Below are positions 43,910-56,518 of a stretch of 64,000 nt of DNA, piece by piece (the first letter of the stretch is position 1; each line of letters opens with the position of its first letter). The position numbers were made by a program, and so were the translations under genes. Under the pieces are notes generated by a model that made no database searches, had not been told where the DNA came from, and saw nothing but the letters and a program-made list of their open reading frames with translations. This DNA is from Siphonodentalium dalli (taxonomy: Eukaryota; Mollusca; Scaphopoda; Gadilida; Siphonodentaliidae), in contig CP136063.1 in assembly GCA_032622095.1 (NCBI GenBank), positions 203,843,934 to 203,907,933 of the forward strand, read 5' to 3'.

Positions 43910-46900
43910 TGGCTTCCTGAATGGTAGTCGGTGGATTCTACGTGTAGTGGGGTGATTCGTGCAGACATTAAACCTCTGATGGCTTCCTGCATGGTAGTCG
44001 GTGGATTCTACGTGTAGTGGGGTGATTCGTGCAGGCATTAAACCTCTGATGGCTTCCTGCATGGTAGTCGGTGGATTCTACGTGTATTGGGGTGATTCGT
44101 GCAGACATTAAACCTCTGATGGCTTCCTGCATGGTAGTCGGTGGATTCTACGTGTAGTGGGGTGATTCGTGTAGGCATCAAACCTCTGATGGCTTCCTGC
44201 ATGGTAGTCGGTGGATTCTACGTGTAGTGGGGTGATTCGTGCAGACATTAAACTTCTGATGGCTTCCTGGTAGTCGGTGGATTCTACGTGTAGTGGGGTG
44301 ATTCGTGCAGACATTAAACCTCTGATGGCTTCCTGCATGGTAGTCGGTGGATTCTACGTGTAGTGGGGTGATTCGTGCAGACATTAAACCTCTGATGGCT
44401 TCCTGCATGGTAGTCGGTGGATTCTACGTGTAGTGGGGTGATTCGTGCAGACATTAAACCTCTGATGGCTTCCTGCATGGTAGTCGGTGGATTCTACGTG
44501 TAGTGGGGTGATTCGTGCAGACATTAAACTTCTGATGGCTTCCTGCATGGTAGTCGGTGGATTCTACGTGTAGTGGGGTGATTCGTGTAGGCATTAAACC
44601 TCTGATGGCTTCCTGCATGGTAGTCGGTGGATTCTACGTGTAGTGGGGTGATTCGTGCAGACATTAAACTTCTGATGGCTTCCTGCATGGTAGTCGGTGG
44701 ATTCTACGTGTAGTGGGGTGATTCGTGCAGACATTAAACTGCTGATGGCTTCCTGCATGGTAGTCGGTGGATTCTACGTGTAGTGGGGTGATTCGTGCAG
44801 ACATTAAACTTCTGATGGCTTCCTGCATGGTAGTCGGTGGATTCTACTTGTAGTGGGGTGATTCGTGCAGACATTAAACCTCTGATGGCTTCCTGCATGG
44901 TAGTCGGTGGATTCTACGTGTATTGGGGTGATTCGTGCAGACATTAAACCTCTGATGGCTTCCTGCATGGTAGTCGGTGGATTCTACGTGTAGTGGGGTG
45001 ATTCGTGCAGACATTAAACCTCTGATGGCTTCCTGCATGGTAGTCGGTGGATTCTACTTGTAGTGGGGTGATTCGTGCAGACATTAAACCTCTGATGGCT
45101 TCCTGCATGGTAGTCGGTGGATTATACGTGTATTGTGGTGATTCGTGCAGACATTAAACCTCTGATGGCTTCCTGCATGGTAGTCGGTGGATTCTACGTG
45201 TATTGGGGTGATTCGTGCAGACATTAAACCTCTGATGGCTTCCTGCATGGTAGTCGGTGGATTCTACGTGTAGTGGGGTGATTCGTGCAGACATTAAACC
45301 TCTGATGGCTTCCTGCATGGTAGTCGGTGGATTCTACGTGTATTGGGGTGATTCGTGCAGACATTAAACTTCTGATGGCTTCCTGCATGGTAGTCGGTGG
45401 ATTCTACGTGTAGTGGGGTGATTCGTGCAGACATTAAACTTCTGATGGCTTCCTGCATGGTAGTCGGTGGATTCTACGTGTAGTGGGGTGATTCGTGCAG
45501 ACATTAAACTTCTGATGGCTTCCTGCATGGTAGTCGGTGGATTCTACGTGTAGTGGGGTGATTCGTGTAGGCATTAAACCTCTGATGGCTTCCTGGTAGT
45601 CGGTGGATTCTACGTGTAGTGGGGTGATTCGTGCAGACATTAAACCTCTGATGGCTTCCTGCATGGTAGTCGGTGGATTCTACGTGTAGTGGGGTGATTC
45701 GTTCAGACATTAAACCTCTGATGGCTTCCTGCATGGTAGTCGGTGGATTCTACGTGCAGTGGGGTGATTCGTGCAGACATTAAACCTCTGATGGCTTCCT
45801 GCATGGTAGTCGGTGGATTCTATACGTGTAGTGGGGTGATTCGTTCAGACATTAAACCTCTGATGGCTTCCTGCATGGTAGTCGGTGGATTCTACGTGTA
45901 TTGGGGTGATTCGTGCAGACATTAAACCTCTGATGGCTTCTGCATGGTAGTCGGTGGATTCTACGTGTAGTGGGGTGATTCGTGCAGACATTAAACCTAT
46001 GATGGCTTCCTGCATGGTAGTCGGTGGATTCTACGTGTAGTGGGGTGATTCGTGCAGACATTAAACCTCTGATGGCTTCCTGCATGGTAGTCGGTGGATT
46101 CTATACGTGTAGTGGGGTGATTCGTGCAGACATTAAACCTCTGATGGCTTCCTGGTAGTCGGTGGATTCTACGTGTAGTGGGGTGATTCGTGCAGACATT
46201 AAACCTCTGATGGCTTCCTGCATGGTAGTCGGTGGATTCTACGTGTATTGGGGTGATTCGTGCATACATTAAACCTCTGATGGCTTCCTGCATGGTAGTC
46301 GGTGGATTCTATACGTGTAGTGGGGTGATTCGTGCAGACATTAAACCTCTGATGGCTTCCTGCATGGTAGTCGGTGGATTCTACGTGTAGTGGGGTGTTT
46401 CGTGCAGACATTAAACCTCTGATGGCTTCCTGCATGGTAGTCGGTGGATTCTACGTGTAGTGGGGTGATTCGTGTAGGCATTAAACCTCTGATGGCTTCC
46501 TGCATGGTAGTCGGTGGATTCTACGTGTAGTGGGGTGATTCGTGCAGACATTAAACCTCTGATGGCTTCCTGCATGGTAGTCGGTGGATTCTACGTGTAG
46601 TGGGGTGATTCGTGCAGACATTAAACCTATGATGGCTTCCTGCATGGTAGTCGGTGGATTCTACGTGTAGTGGGGTGATTCGTGCAGACATTAAACCTCT
46701 GATGGCTTCCTGCATGGTAGTCGGTGGATTCTATACGTGTAGTGGGGTGATTCGTGCAGACATTAAACCTCTGATGGCTTCCTGGTAGTCGGTGGATTCT
46801 ACGTGTAGTGGGGTGATTCGTGCAGACATTAAACCTCTGATGGCTTCCTGCATGGTAGTCGGTGGATTCTACGTGTATTGGGGTGATTCGTGCATACATT

Positions 46901-47609
46901 AAACCTCTGATGGCTTCCTGCATGGTAGTCGGTGGATTCTATACGTGTAGTGGGGTGATTCGTGCAGACATTAAACCTCTGATGGCTTCCTGCATGGTAG
47001 TCGGTGGATTCTACGTGTAGTGGGGTGTTTCGTGCAGACATTAAACCTCTGATGGCTTCCTGCATGGTAGTCGGTGGATTCTACGTGTAGTGGGGTGATT
47101 CGTGTAGGCATTAAACCTCTGATGGCTTCCTGCATGGTAGTCGGTGGATTCTACGTGTAGTGGGGTGATTCGTGCAGACATTAAACCTCTGATGGCTTCC
47201 TGCATGGTAGTCGGTGGATTCTACGTGTAGTGGGGTGATTCGTGCAGGCATTAAACCTCTGATGGCTTCCTGCATGGTAGTCGGTGGATTCTACGTGTAT
47301 TGGGGTGATTCGTGCAGACATTAAACCTCTGATGGCTTCCTGCTTGGTAGTCGGTGGATTCTACGTGTAGTGGGGTGATTCGTGCAGACATTAAACCTCT
47401 GATGGCTTCCTGCATGGTAGTCGGTGGATTCTACGTGTAGTGGGGTGATTCGTGTAGGCATTAAACCTATGATGGCTTCCTGTATGGTAGTCGGTGGATT
47501 CTACGTGTAGTGGGGTGATTCGTGCAGACATTAAACCTCTGATGGCTTCCTGTATGGTAGTCGGTGGATTCTACGTGTAGTGGGGTGATTCGTGCAGACA
47601 TTAAACCTT
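43910..47609. repeat. 70-bp tandem repeat array, about 53 copies, with 630-bp higher-order repeat
   Basis: The basic unit is 70 bp, for example TGGCTTCCTGCATGGTAGTC then GGTGGATTCTACGTGTAGTG and GGGTGATTCGTGCAGACATT. Variants include 66-bp units lacking CATG (near 44265, 45590, 46150, 46780), 72-bp units with an extra TA (CTATACGTG), and one 69-bp unit. From about 45997 the pattern repeats exactly after 630 bp (nine units: one of 66, two of 72, six of 70). Open frames here are artefacts because 70 is not divisible by three and frames rotate. Confidence 0.97.
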
Positions 47610-47694
47610 TGCGCGGTCTTTTATCCATTCGTAAAACTAACAACATCGTGATATGGCTAGCGATCAAAACGGCGATAAACCACATTAACCCCTT

Positions 47695-48200
47695 TCTATA
47701 CTAAATGGATTCTACCAGTCAATTAAAAACATGTTATGGACTTGATCGGATGCGTGAAATTAAGACGTTGACTTTGACTTGAAACGTATTTTATTTGCAT
47801 AATACAAAAGAGATTGGGGCATAAGTTTTTTCAACTAATGAAGCCCCTCTCGCAATACAATCGATTAAGATACAAAATGTTTACAAGATGACAGCTGAAC
47901 ATATTTACATGCATGATTTTGATATTTTATGGTGATTTGTGTAGTGCCTTCCCGACCATATTGCTATATGTGTTTCTGAGACGTTAGTTCTCAGGCACTA
48001 TGTCAACCTGTAGCATTCTACTAACATTGTCGAAAACTTCAAATAAATCGACCATACCACTCCATAGAAAACATTGTGTGAACTGCGCTCAATTGTAAAT
48101 ATTTATATCTAGATTCGGGACGCAAATATCGGCGATAAACTAACACAAATGATTTCGTCATCGAGAGTCATTGGATTTAATTAATATATATATAATACTA
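47695..48200. repeat. solo MITE end and dispersed repeats
   Basis: A lone TTAA-CCCCTTTCTATACTAAATGG left end lies at 47695-47720 with no matching right end. 48000-48190 duplicates the repeat at 19760-19998. A fragment starting TACTAGCAGGATTACCCGGC (48197) resembles a dispersed repeat start common in invertebrates. No gene is seen to 48675. Confidence 0.55.
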
Positions 48201-48679
48201 GCAGGATTACCCGGCGTTGCCCAGGTTAAAGTGATGTGAAACCCTCTGCATATTGTGGATATATGGTGGGAATAGAGGATACTCTTGTTCACAGCGTTAC
48301 ACATATTCTCATAAATTATATATCCAAATAACATCACAAAACATGATTCTCACACCCGGAATATAAGTAGTAGCTCACATTGTCGGATCGGAGCGATTGC
48401 CATATTATTTATCGCGATTAATCCGTCCCACCAATACAGAACTATTTATTTATTGACAACTGCGTTATAACATGAACATCATAAACACATTAGTTCACAC
48501 AAATACAAGACGACAATAGGGTTTTACATAGGGATGTATCAATCAATCTAGTGGGTTAGACTAAGATTTTTGACGACACCTGATTGTCATATATCCATGA
48601 AGATACAGATGTTTCAAAGAATTGTCCAGGTGCTCCTCTCTTCGTGGTGCTCTATATTGGCTAATTATTCTAAGTTTAA

Positions 48680-48923
48680 CCCTTTACCCAACAGAACGGC
48701 CCTGTGCCAATGCATTCTCTTATATATGCGAGTCGACCATAGGTCGCCTCGCATATATAAGAGAATGCATTGGCACAGGGCATAACTGTAACTATCACAA
48801 TGTGGTCAAGGAGCCGGTTCCAATGATATCCATATTTGTATGGTTCTATTGAGACAGACCGAAGATATTTTAGGCTGTTAAAGCTTTATTTGGCCGGTTT
48901 TGGCCGGTTTGTTGGGTAAAGGG
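48680..48923. mobile_element. piggyBac-like MITE (CCCTTTACCCAACA type), single palindrome module
   Basis: TTAA flanks (48676-48679, 48924-48927). Ends CCCTTTACCCAACAGAACGG and CCGGTTTGTTGGGTAAAGGG. Unlike 4827 and 14851 it carries only one palindrome module, with CCCTGTG and CACAGGG at its two edges. Confidence 0.9.
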
Positions 48924-49249
48924 TTAAAAGAAATGTTGCTATGCAACAGAGCGAGATTTTGAGTTGTTTATGTTAGGCGATGAGTCTGTTATAAACATGA
49001 AAGATATCCTCTGTATATTGGGCAGATATAACCTTGTCAGATGTCAGTATTGGATGATCATGAAAAGTCATGTGCCACTGACTCCGTTTTCTTTTATCTC
49101 AGAGGAAATTATATTTGACCACTATTGTTGAACAGGCCTTCTATACATTTCCATATCTCTTGTAACTTTTTTTGTGGAAACTATATTGAATTGGGCAGAC
49201 TCAATTGTGTTATAATATTAACATAGCTATTCTAATACTTTAACATGCA

Positions 49250-50880
49250 CCATTATCTTCCTCGTAAAAAGTTACCACTGTTAGAACGCCTTGGTGCCAT
49301 CTTGTACCCCGTGAAGTTATATATAGAACACATATACAGAGAGGCATTTAATTTCAAATATATCTAGGCACCAAATTTGATTCCTCGTATCATTTGAGAA
49401 GAATCTGTATGAATTTGATGTTAATTGGCACTAAACATATTTCTATCAGTTTTGGTGACCCGCGTTCCCTATTTCGGACTCAAGCGGCACCACATTTGAC
49501 ATCATTAAACCACAAACTTAGACTCATTATGGAGATGAATATATATAAAATTGTTGAAAATTGACGAGTATACAAATTCGTATCAAATTTAAAGCCCCCA
49601 TTTATCTCACCCAAACGAATTTGGCGTATTTAAACCACACGATTAGATTCCTCGAATCACGGAGAAGAATATGTATCAGTCTGGTGGAAATCGGCGCTAA
49701 ACATATTTTTTATCAATTTTTGTGTCTCTCTCATCCTCTGTGGACCCCTGTCTCGAATGGCACAACTTTTGACATCTTTAAAGCACACAATTAAGACTCC
49801 TGATATCATGGAGATGGTTATTTATAAGTTTGGTGCTAATCGGAGACCAAATAAATTTTTTTAATCAAATTTAGTGCCCACCCCACACCACTATCTCTCA
49901 CACAAACAGCATCAACATAGCGTCTTTAAATCACATAATTTGATTCCTCGTATCATGGATAAGAATGCGTATCAATTTGGTGAAAATTGGCGCTAAAATT
50001 ATTGTGTATATCAAATCTGGTGCCACTCTTCTTTTCAGTGCACCCCTGACTCGAATGACGCCAGTTTTAACAGTTTTAAGCCACGCCTTTAGACTCCCCA
50101 TACCATGAGGATGATTTTGTATAAGTTTTGTATCAATCGGTGACTAAACCAATTCTTATCAAACGTAGTGCCTACCCCCCCCCCCCCCCCCCCAAACACA
50201 TCTAAACGACACCAATTTGGCGTCTTTTAAATCATACAATTAGATTCCTTGTATCATGGAGAAGAATGTGAATCAATTTGGTGGAAATCGGCGCTAAAAT
50301 TAGTTTTATCAATATTGGGGCCCCTCTCCCATTCCGTGCATCCCTGACACGAATGGCGTCACGTTTGACATATTTAAACAACATAATTAGATTCCTCATA
50401 TCGTGGGAATGATTATATAAAAGTTTGGTGGCAATCGGCGGCTAACATTTTTTCTGCCCCTCCCCATTACAGCCCCCGACAACAGCGTCACTTTAGAAAA
50501 CTCGCACCATTATCTTTCTCGTAAAAAGTTACCCCTAGTAGACCAGTTTGGTGCCATCTAGATGGTCCCTCGGCGCTAAACTTAGGTTATCAATTTTGGT
50601 GCCCCTCTCCCCTTCCGTGCATCCCTGACTCGAACGGCGCCAATTTTGACATATTTAAACCGCACCACCAGATTCCTTATCTCATGAGGATGATTATATA
50701 TAAGTTTCGTGGCAATCGGCGACAATTCTTTTTATGCCCCTCCCCTTTTCTGCCCCTGAAAACAACGGCGTCACTTTAGAAAATCCTAACCCGCACCATT
50801 ATCTTTCTCGTAAAAAGTTAGACCCTAGTAGACCCCGTTGGTGCCATCTATGTGGTCCCCTGTGAATTTCTATAGAACAC
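49250..50880. repeat. diverged tandem array, 150/300-bp periodicity
   Basis: Blocks TTAGATTCCTCGTATCATGG, TTTGGTGGAAATCGGCGCTA and TATCAATTTTGGTGCCCCTC recur about every 150 bp, with a stronger 300-bp alternation. CACCATTATCTTTCTCGTAA recurs at 49250, 50506 and 50797. A C-run of about 19 lies at 50175-50193. No coding potential. Confidence 0.7.
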
Positions 50881-50911
50881 AGACAGATAGACATTCGCAA
50901 ATATAGATATT

Positions 50912-51758
50912 GATATAAGAATGAGAGAGAGATGTTTTATTGCCTCATTGAAGGAGAGATATGTGTACAGGTATATACATGTTTATGAATACAACAGTGA
51001 CATTCAAACTAAATCAATTTCACTTATATGAGGTTGGTTGACCTTTTGCATTGGTCAGATGGAGCAAAGGACACACACAAATATGAGACAATGAATAAAT
51101 AGGCGTTTCTCATCACACATGAGTTCCAGAGTAGGATGACTTCCACATCCACATGCATAAGTGAGGAATCCTACCGGCGAGAGTAAATCCAGGAATGAAA
51201 ATGTAGGAATTCCGAATATGTTTATGATTTTATACCAGAATTCATTTCTGAGTTCCTGTATGTGCGGAGAGAAGCAATGGAGGTACATGTGTGACATGAG
51301 GTCAGAGTATTGGCACCCACAGTGCTTGCATAGTGCGTTGTTGTCATACATGTATGTCGTTCTGGAGATGATGTTTGCCATATAGAGAGCTTTAGATTTG
51401 TACTTTGGGTGTTCCCTGCATAGTAGCCAGCCTCTCCAGATCGACATAGGATAGGATTTAACCATCCTAAAGAATTTCAGTGATTCATTTGTCAAATCAC
51501 ACCATGGTGCTTGATACGCGAAGTTGTTGATCTTCTCTTTTACAATTTCTTTCCATTGTTTCTGTGATGGAAAGAACCCAGAATCAATAAAATTTGTGAG
51601 GTAATCGATGAGATCATATGCGTGCAGGTGTGTGAATATTTCCTTCGCAAAGCCAGACAGGGGCCGTTTATAGAGGAGGTGGCCCTGAACATTGAACAGA
51701 AACACTCTTAGAGCATCGCGATGAGTGTTTGGAATATTTATTGCATTGATTTACAGGT
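50912..51758 (-). mobile_element. 5'-truncated LINE: C-terminus of the reverse-transcriptase ORF and 3' UTR
   Basis: An open frame ending at 51055 covers about 230 codons; it can be followed upstream of 51705 through NTHRDALRVFLFNVQG to a stop near 51757. It contains a CCHC zinc knuckle (C-X2-C-X9-H-X4-C: LCKHCGC...SHMYLHC), typical of the region after the reverse transcriptase domain in many non-LTR retrotransposons. The reverse transcriptase and endonuclease domains are absent, so it is dead. Downstream on the minus strand, AATAAA (50936-50941) is followed by a CT-rich end. Family not determined. Confidence 0.8.
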
Positions 51759-51800
51759 AAAATAAGCAGACGATAGATAAATAAAAGTACAGAAGTGGAC
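51745..51800. repeat. fragment of a CTATACTAAATGG-type MITE
   Basis: AGCAGACGATAGATAAATAA and AAGTACAGAA match the interior of the MITE at 40606. It abuts the 5' end of the LINE fragment. This suggests the LINE was inserted into, or recombined with, a MITE. Confidence 0.6.
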
Positions 51801-51967
51801 ATCGATCGGTAATGCCACTGTTACAAAACAATAGTTCTGATATGCGAAATCTCGTTATTGGACACTATATAATAACAAGAAAACTAAGATGCATGCATCA
51901 GGTCGGCCGTGAACTATCTACCATAGAATTGTTGTAGCTATCGATTATACATTTTGAAACACCTGTC

Positions 51968-52025
51968 TGTATGTATGTATGTATGTATGTATGTGTGTAT
52001 GCGTGAATGCATGTGTGTATGTGTT
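51968..52025. repeat. TGTA microsatellite, impure
   Basis: About six TGTA/ATGT tetranucleotides grading into TGTG/TGCA variants. Confidence 0.85.
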
Positions 52026-52369
52026 ATAGACTCTAACACTGCTCGAATTTGGTATTTAACGTGTCAACTTGACCTCGCTCATATGCATGTTTCTGGACCT
52101 TGACCGATCCGACTAAAAATTTGTGTGTAGGACTACTTCGATCCCGGGAGCAATATGGACGGGTCCAATTTCACGTGGGACCATGTTCTCGAACGTGCTG
52201 ATATAGGCATGTTTCTGGACCAATTGAACAATAGTTTGGCCAGACGCTGTATATACTGGGTACTGTCCAGATGGAGGCGATCACAAAAAAAAATCCCTAA
52301 CTAGCCCGAACGAAGTCGAGTACATCAGCTAGTTTAATATATATTTTGGACATTTGTCTGTCTGTTTGT

Positions 52370-52835
52370 CTGTTAGCTATGGCCGGGAAAACTGCCGGAC
52401 AGATTTGACGAAATTTGATACCTAGGGGAAATTATTTCCAGGGAGTATTTTGGACGGGTCAAATCTTGATCCCGACCTGACTTTGACATTCAAAAAGATC
52501 AATTCAAGGTCAAATCTGGTAAAACGGAAGTATTTCAACGAAATTTGATACCTACTGTTACTTTTGTCCCAGGAGTGTTTCGGGTGGGTCAAATCATGAC
52601 CCTGACCTGATCTTGACATTCAAAATTGTCAATTCAAGGTCAAATCGGGTATAAAGCCGGGCGGATTTCGACGGGTACTTTTGTCGTGACTTTTGTCCGG
52701 GGAGTGTTTTGGACGGGTCAAATCGTGACCCCGACATGACCTTCACCTTTAAAATAGTCAATTCAAGGTTAAATCGCGCATTTCTCCGAAAATCAGAGGG
52801 GAACATCCCGGACGAAGTGGGGTCCACGAGCTACT
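52370..52835. repeat. tandem array of about 115-bp units, four copies
   Basis: TTTTGGACGGGTCAAATC, TCAATTCAAGGTCAAATC and GACGAAATTTGATACCTA recur in order. The right end GACGAAGTGGGGTCCACGAG resembles CGAACGAAGTCGAGTACATC at 52307, both followed by an AGCTA-T-rich end. These look like two related repeat termini. Confidence 0.7.
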
Positions 52836-52839
52836 ATTA

Positions 52840-54270
52840 TATATTTCTAGATTTAGTTACAAACTAAATACCTGTATATTGTACAAAGAAATGTTTGACA
52901 AATATATCTGTATCAATATTACCATACGGGTCATTAAAATAGATACGACGAAACAAATTTTTAAGGGTGCATGTATCAGGTAAATTTTTATATTTCAAAT
53001 GATGACAGGAATGCAGAAAGTTGAAGTACCTACGTAATACTGGCTATCCGCATGAAGAGATATACATGTATATAAAAACCAGATGAGGGATATGTCTGTA
53101 CAGTTGCTAAACAATTCAGTCATGCAAAAGAGGATCAAAGAGTAAGATACCAAATTGCTGCCTGTGGTAATGTTTTTTAACGAAATTCGGGAAAATTAGA
53201 TTACTCTCACCCTGGTTATCCAGAAGATAATTGTGGAATCTGATGACGATCGGACAAGGGTGTCGTCTGTAGGATCAACCAAATTATTTAGCCATAAAAA
53301 TAGTAAAATTGAAGATCACCGCTGGCAGTGATGTCTTCACAAGGACAGTTTGAGAACAAAATATGGCTCACATCTAGCGGTGACCCAAAATATCCACATA
53401 AGAAAAAGTTCTCCAATAAAAGCTGGCTGCAGGGTGCGCCAATTGATTCAAATTCGAAATTTAGCAGGGTGTACTGCTTGTGGCCATGTTTTCCCCGCAA
53501 ATTTGATAGACTGATGGACAAAACCACTGAATCCGTTGAATCAATATACATGTATACATGGATTAATCTATATGCATTGTTATACACAGTACTGGTATAT
53601 AAAGGTACTGAAAATAACTATATTACTAGTATACACAAAATAAACCATATATCATGGCTATGGGTTCTAATATCCGAACATGACAGCTGAGAACTTGGTG
53701 TGAATTAAAGAGTGGTGGTTTCTCAAGCATATCTAACCCTCCACGTTAGAAACATGCCATTAAATGTCATAAGTATAATCTAGCTTGAGGACAGAAGTGA
53801 TCCATAAAACCCCCCTTAATTCAACCAGGTCCTCGCGCGATGTATGATCGATCACATGATGATCTAGGGGGATTAGAATTGATGTATAAAAACAGCACTG
53901 CATGTAAATATAAAATAAAATAGTGCTACATCTTATTACAGATTATTGCCATATATAATCAGTGATTATACAGACAGTCTGACAAAATAAAGTTTCAGTG
54001 ACACTCTATCCGAAGAGGGGAATAATTTCATCTGTTACAGTCAATGGAGCAATTATGAATCTGGAAAGGTGAAATTTCTAAGTAATACTAGATATCGACA
54101 TGACGCGATAAAATATAACGTAAATGCAATATGGCCGCTGGCGACCATTTTTTCCTATGAAATTAAAAAAATATTTGATAGCTCTCATCTGATAGATCAA
54201 TATCAAGATAAATATGAAGTTTGGTGATGATCGGATGAGTGAAGTGGACTGTGGTCTGTGCTAAAGGGTT
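52840..54270. other. no gene identified; possible decayed zinc-finger remnant
   Basis: Plus-strand frame 53328-53690 contains NKSWLQGAPIDSNSKF then VYCLWPCF. The spacing of Trp-Leu, Pro, Ser and the Cys pair loosely recalls TTF-type zinc fingers of domesticated or hAT-type transposases. The match is short and may be chance. Other sequence here is dispersed repeat (GGTGATGATCGGATGAG at 54221). Confidence 0.15.
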
Positions 54271-54279
54271 TAGTAATGC

Positions 54280-54575
54280 TTAAAAAGATTCTTACCTTAA
54301 TATTTTTATGTTCACTTTATAAACTTCACTGAGTCATCTTTGTCATGTATTGAGTTTGATATCTTTTGTTAACAGTTTATAAATCATGTATGTCTCATGT
54401 TTGTTATTTTAATTTATGTGTTTATTATCATTAAATAAAGTTGCATTCCTTAAAAAGATTCTTACCTCAATGTTTTTATGTTCACTTTATAAAGTCCACT
54501 GAGTCATCTTTGTCATGTATTGAATTTGATATCTTTTGTTAACAGTTTATAAATTATGTATGTCTCGTGTTCGTT
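54280..54575. repeat. 170-bp tandem duplication
   Basis: TAAAAAGATTCTTACC starts at 54281 and 54451. The following ACTGAGTCATCTTTGTCATG and TTTGTTAACAGTTTATAAA are repeated with few differences. The first copy is longer, with an extra AATAAAG-containing tail. Confidence 0.9.
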
Positions 54576-55335
54576 ATTATATTATATACACTTTATAGTG
54601 TGTTTTCAGAACGAAAAAAAATTGAATAAAATCAACAAATTTGTAAATTTAAAAACAATTCAAACGTTGTTGTATTCCATGTCCCAGCCCGGACATATAC
54701 ACCAAATTTCAATAATATTCATTGAGAAACAACGGACCAAACGCTATATAACACCCGTATACATCTTTTATTCCGAATCGGACTCGGGTACATGTTATAG
54801 TAGGTACCGAATTGACACACGTCGACTGGGCGAGTTGGCCATGGGGCGATTAGGCCGATTCCGGCACATTCTATAATTTACCGTATGTATCCGTTTACGC
54901 GTAGTTTACTTTAGAAAGTTCCGCAATTAATACCGTAAATAGAGCGACCTTATTTGACAAAGAATGCCTCTGTTATTGATTATCAAGTTGCTGTACATTA
55001 AAAACGACAAATTCACATGCTCGTTCAAGCGCAGTAGTCTATTTTCCCCATGTTAAAGGACATCCACAAATACTAAATAACGCTAACCTACTGCCGAATG
55101 TTTGACACGACAACTGTTAACATATTTGGGCTGAATTCATCTAACGCGGTATTATTCCTCAAAATAAACAACAAAACCATCGTTACTTGGAAATGTAGTT
55201 TGGGCTAACATTTACATAAATCCTCCAGATCAATTATCCGACACACACGTCAGATGAAAAAGTCACATGAAGTAACCGGCCAAATTGGCCGAAATAAAAG
55301 TAAAAACAAAGGCGATCAATTGTTACACGTAGGAC

Positions 55336-55589
55336 CAAGCCTTGAAAGTTGAAATAGGGTGTCTGTCATTTGCAGAATGAGGTCCCCAGAGGGTGAATTT
55401 AGTGATGCTACCCCGCATAGCGGGCTAGCATCACCAAATTCACCCTCTGGGAACCTCATTCTGCTTACACCTCAGCAGAATGAGGTTCACAGAGGGTGAA
55501 TTTGGTGATGCTATGCGGGGTAGCATCACTAAATTCCCCCTCTGGGGACCTCATTCTGCAAATGACAGAGCACCCTATTTCAAGGCTTG
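55336..55589. mobile_element. hAT-like MITE, CAAGCCTTGAAA termini (second copy)
   Basis: Flanked by CGTAGGAC and CGTAGGGC (55328-55335, 55590-55597), an 8-bp duplication with one mismatch. It contains two head-to-head palindromes with AGAGGGTGAATTTAGTGATG arms. It is 254 bp compared with 422 bp at 798; the duplication confirms independent insertion. Confidence 0.85.
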
Positions 55590-56059
55590 CGTAGGGCAAC
55601 TTGTTGACTTTTATGTTATTTTGCATGAACCCACTTCAAATGCAATGAGTCCCTTTAAAGACCCCTGGTATTTGGAGCACTCAAACTGAGTTTGCACGAA
55701 CCGAGACGGTTTTCCAGACCCACTTCTCGCTTATGTCTGGGTTTATCCGGCAATAGCCGAAGAGTTCAACCGAAACTATATCACATGCGTCTTCATTATA
55801 AAAATGCAAAAACTATACATTAAAAGTTATTTCGCGTTGATGGTTGATAACCGATATTTTAGTTTAAAACTATGTTTGTTGCAACAACAGGTGCATAGCA
55901 TCATAAATGTTTTATTGCATTCAAGAGAAAGTGATTGAGTAGAAAAATCGTGCATACACCATGAACATTGGCTAAACATTAATTGTGAAACTAAACCAGA
56001 ACCGTATTGGAAAGTAATTTCGCATTTTGTTGAAAATTTGAAATACCGTAAATGCCCAT

Positions 56060-56437
56060 CAATTACTATTTATTTGGATTCGGGGGTAAAACATATTTGA
56101 TTCGAGTCGAGGAACTCACAATCAAAGCTCAGAGTAATTTTTGAAATATATTTTTTCTCACCATCGTGAATTAATCAGTGGCCCAGTAAACAGTCTACGA
56201 GCCGACGGTCTCAGACCAAATTGTGGATGAAGATGGATAACTCTAATATCAAGAGGCTTTCTGTCGATAATAAATACGTCGATAAATAACACGTTTCGGG
56301 CAATTTTATACTAAAGTTGACAGTGGTTAGCATTATTATTGGGAAATTAATCGATTCTGATAACTGAAGCGGCATTTCTAAAAATGTTGTTGTTGGAATC
56401 TGATTATAAGGGGACAATCGAATCGGATTGAGTACCT
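56060..56437. mobile_element. AGGTACTC-type element, left end lost
   Basis: Contains TTCGGGGGTAAAACATATTT, GATTCGAGTCGAGGAACTCA and the right end CGGATTGAGTACCT followed by TTAA (56438-56441). The left terminus is missing or replaced at about 56060. Confidence 0.75.
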
Positions 56438-56518
56438 TTAAGATTAACGAACTTCCTCTTCAGTTCTGTTGTGATGGTGAAGTTATTTTAACTACGTAAG
56501 TGGTAATGCATATCATTA

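Noticed and set aside
43910-47609. CRISPR-like array or repetitive protein gene
   Set aside because: Units are contiguous with no unique spacers, the context is eukaryotic, and the 70-bp period rotates the reading frame, so the frames on the minus strand are artefacts.
51055-51705. 216-codon minus-strand frame as a host gene
   Set aside because: Zinc knuckle, 3' tail layout and 5' truncation identify it as a LINE remnant.
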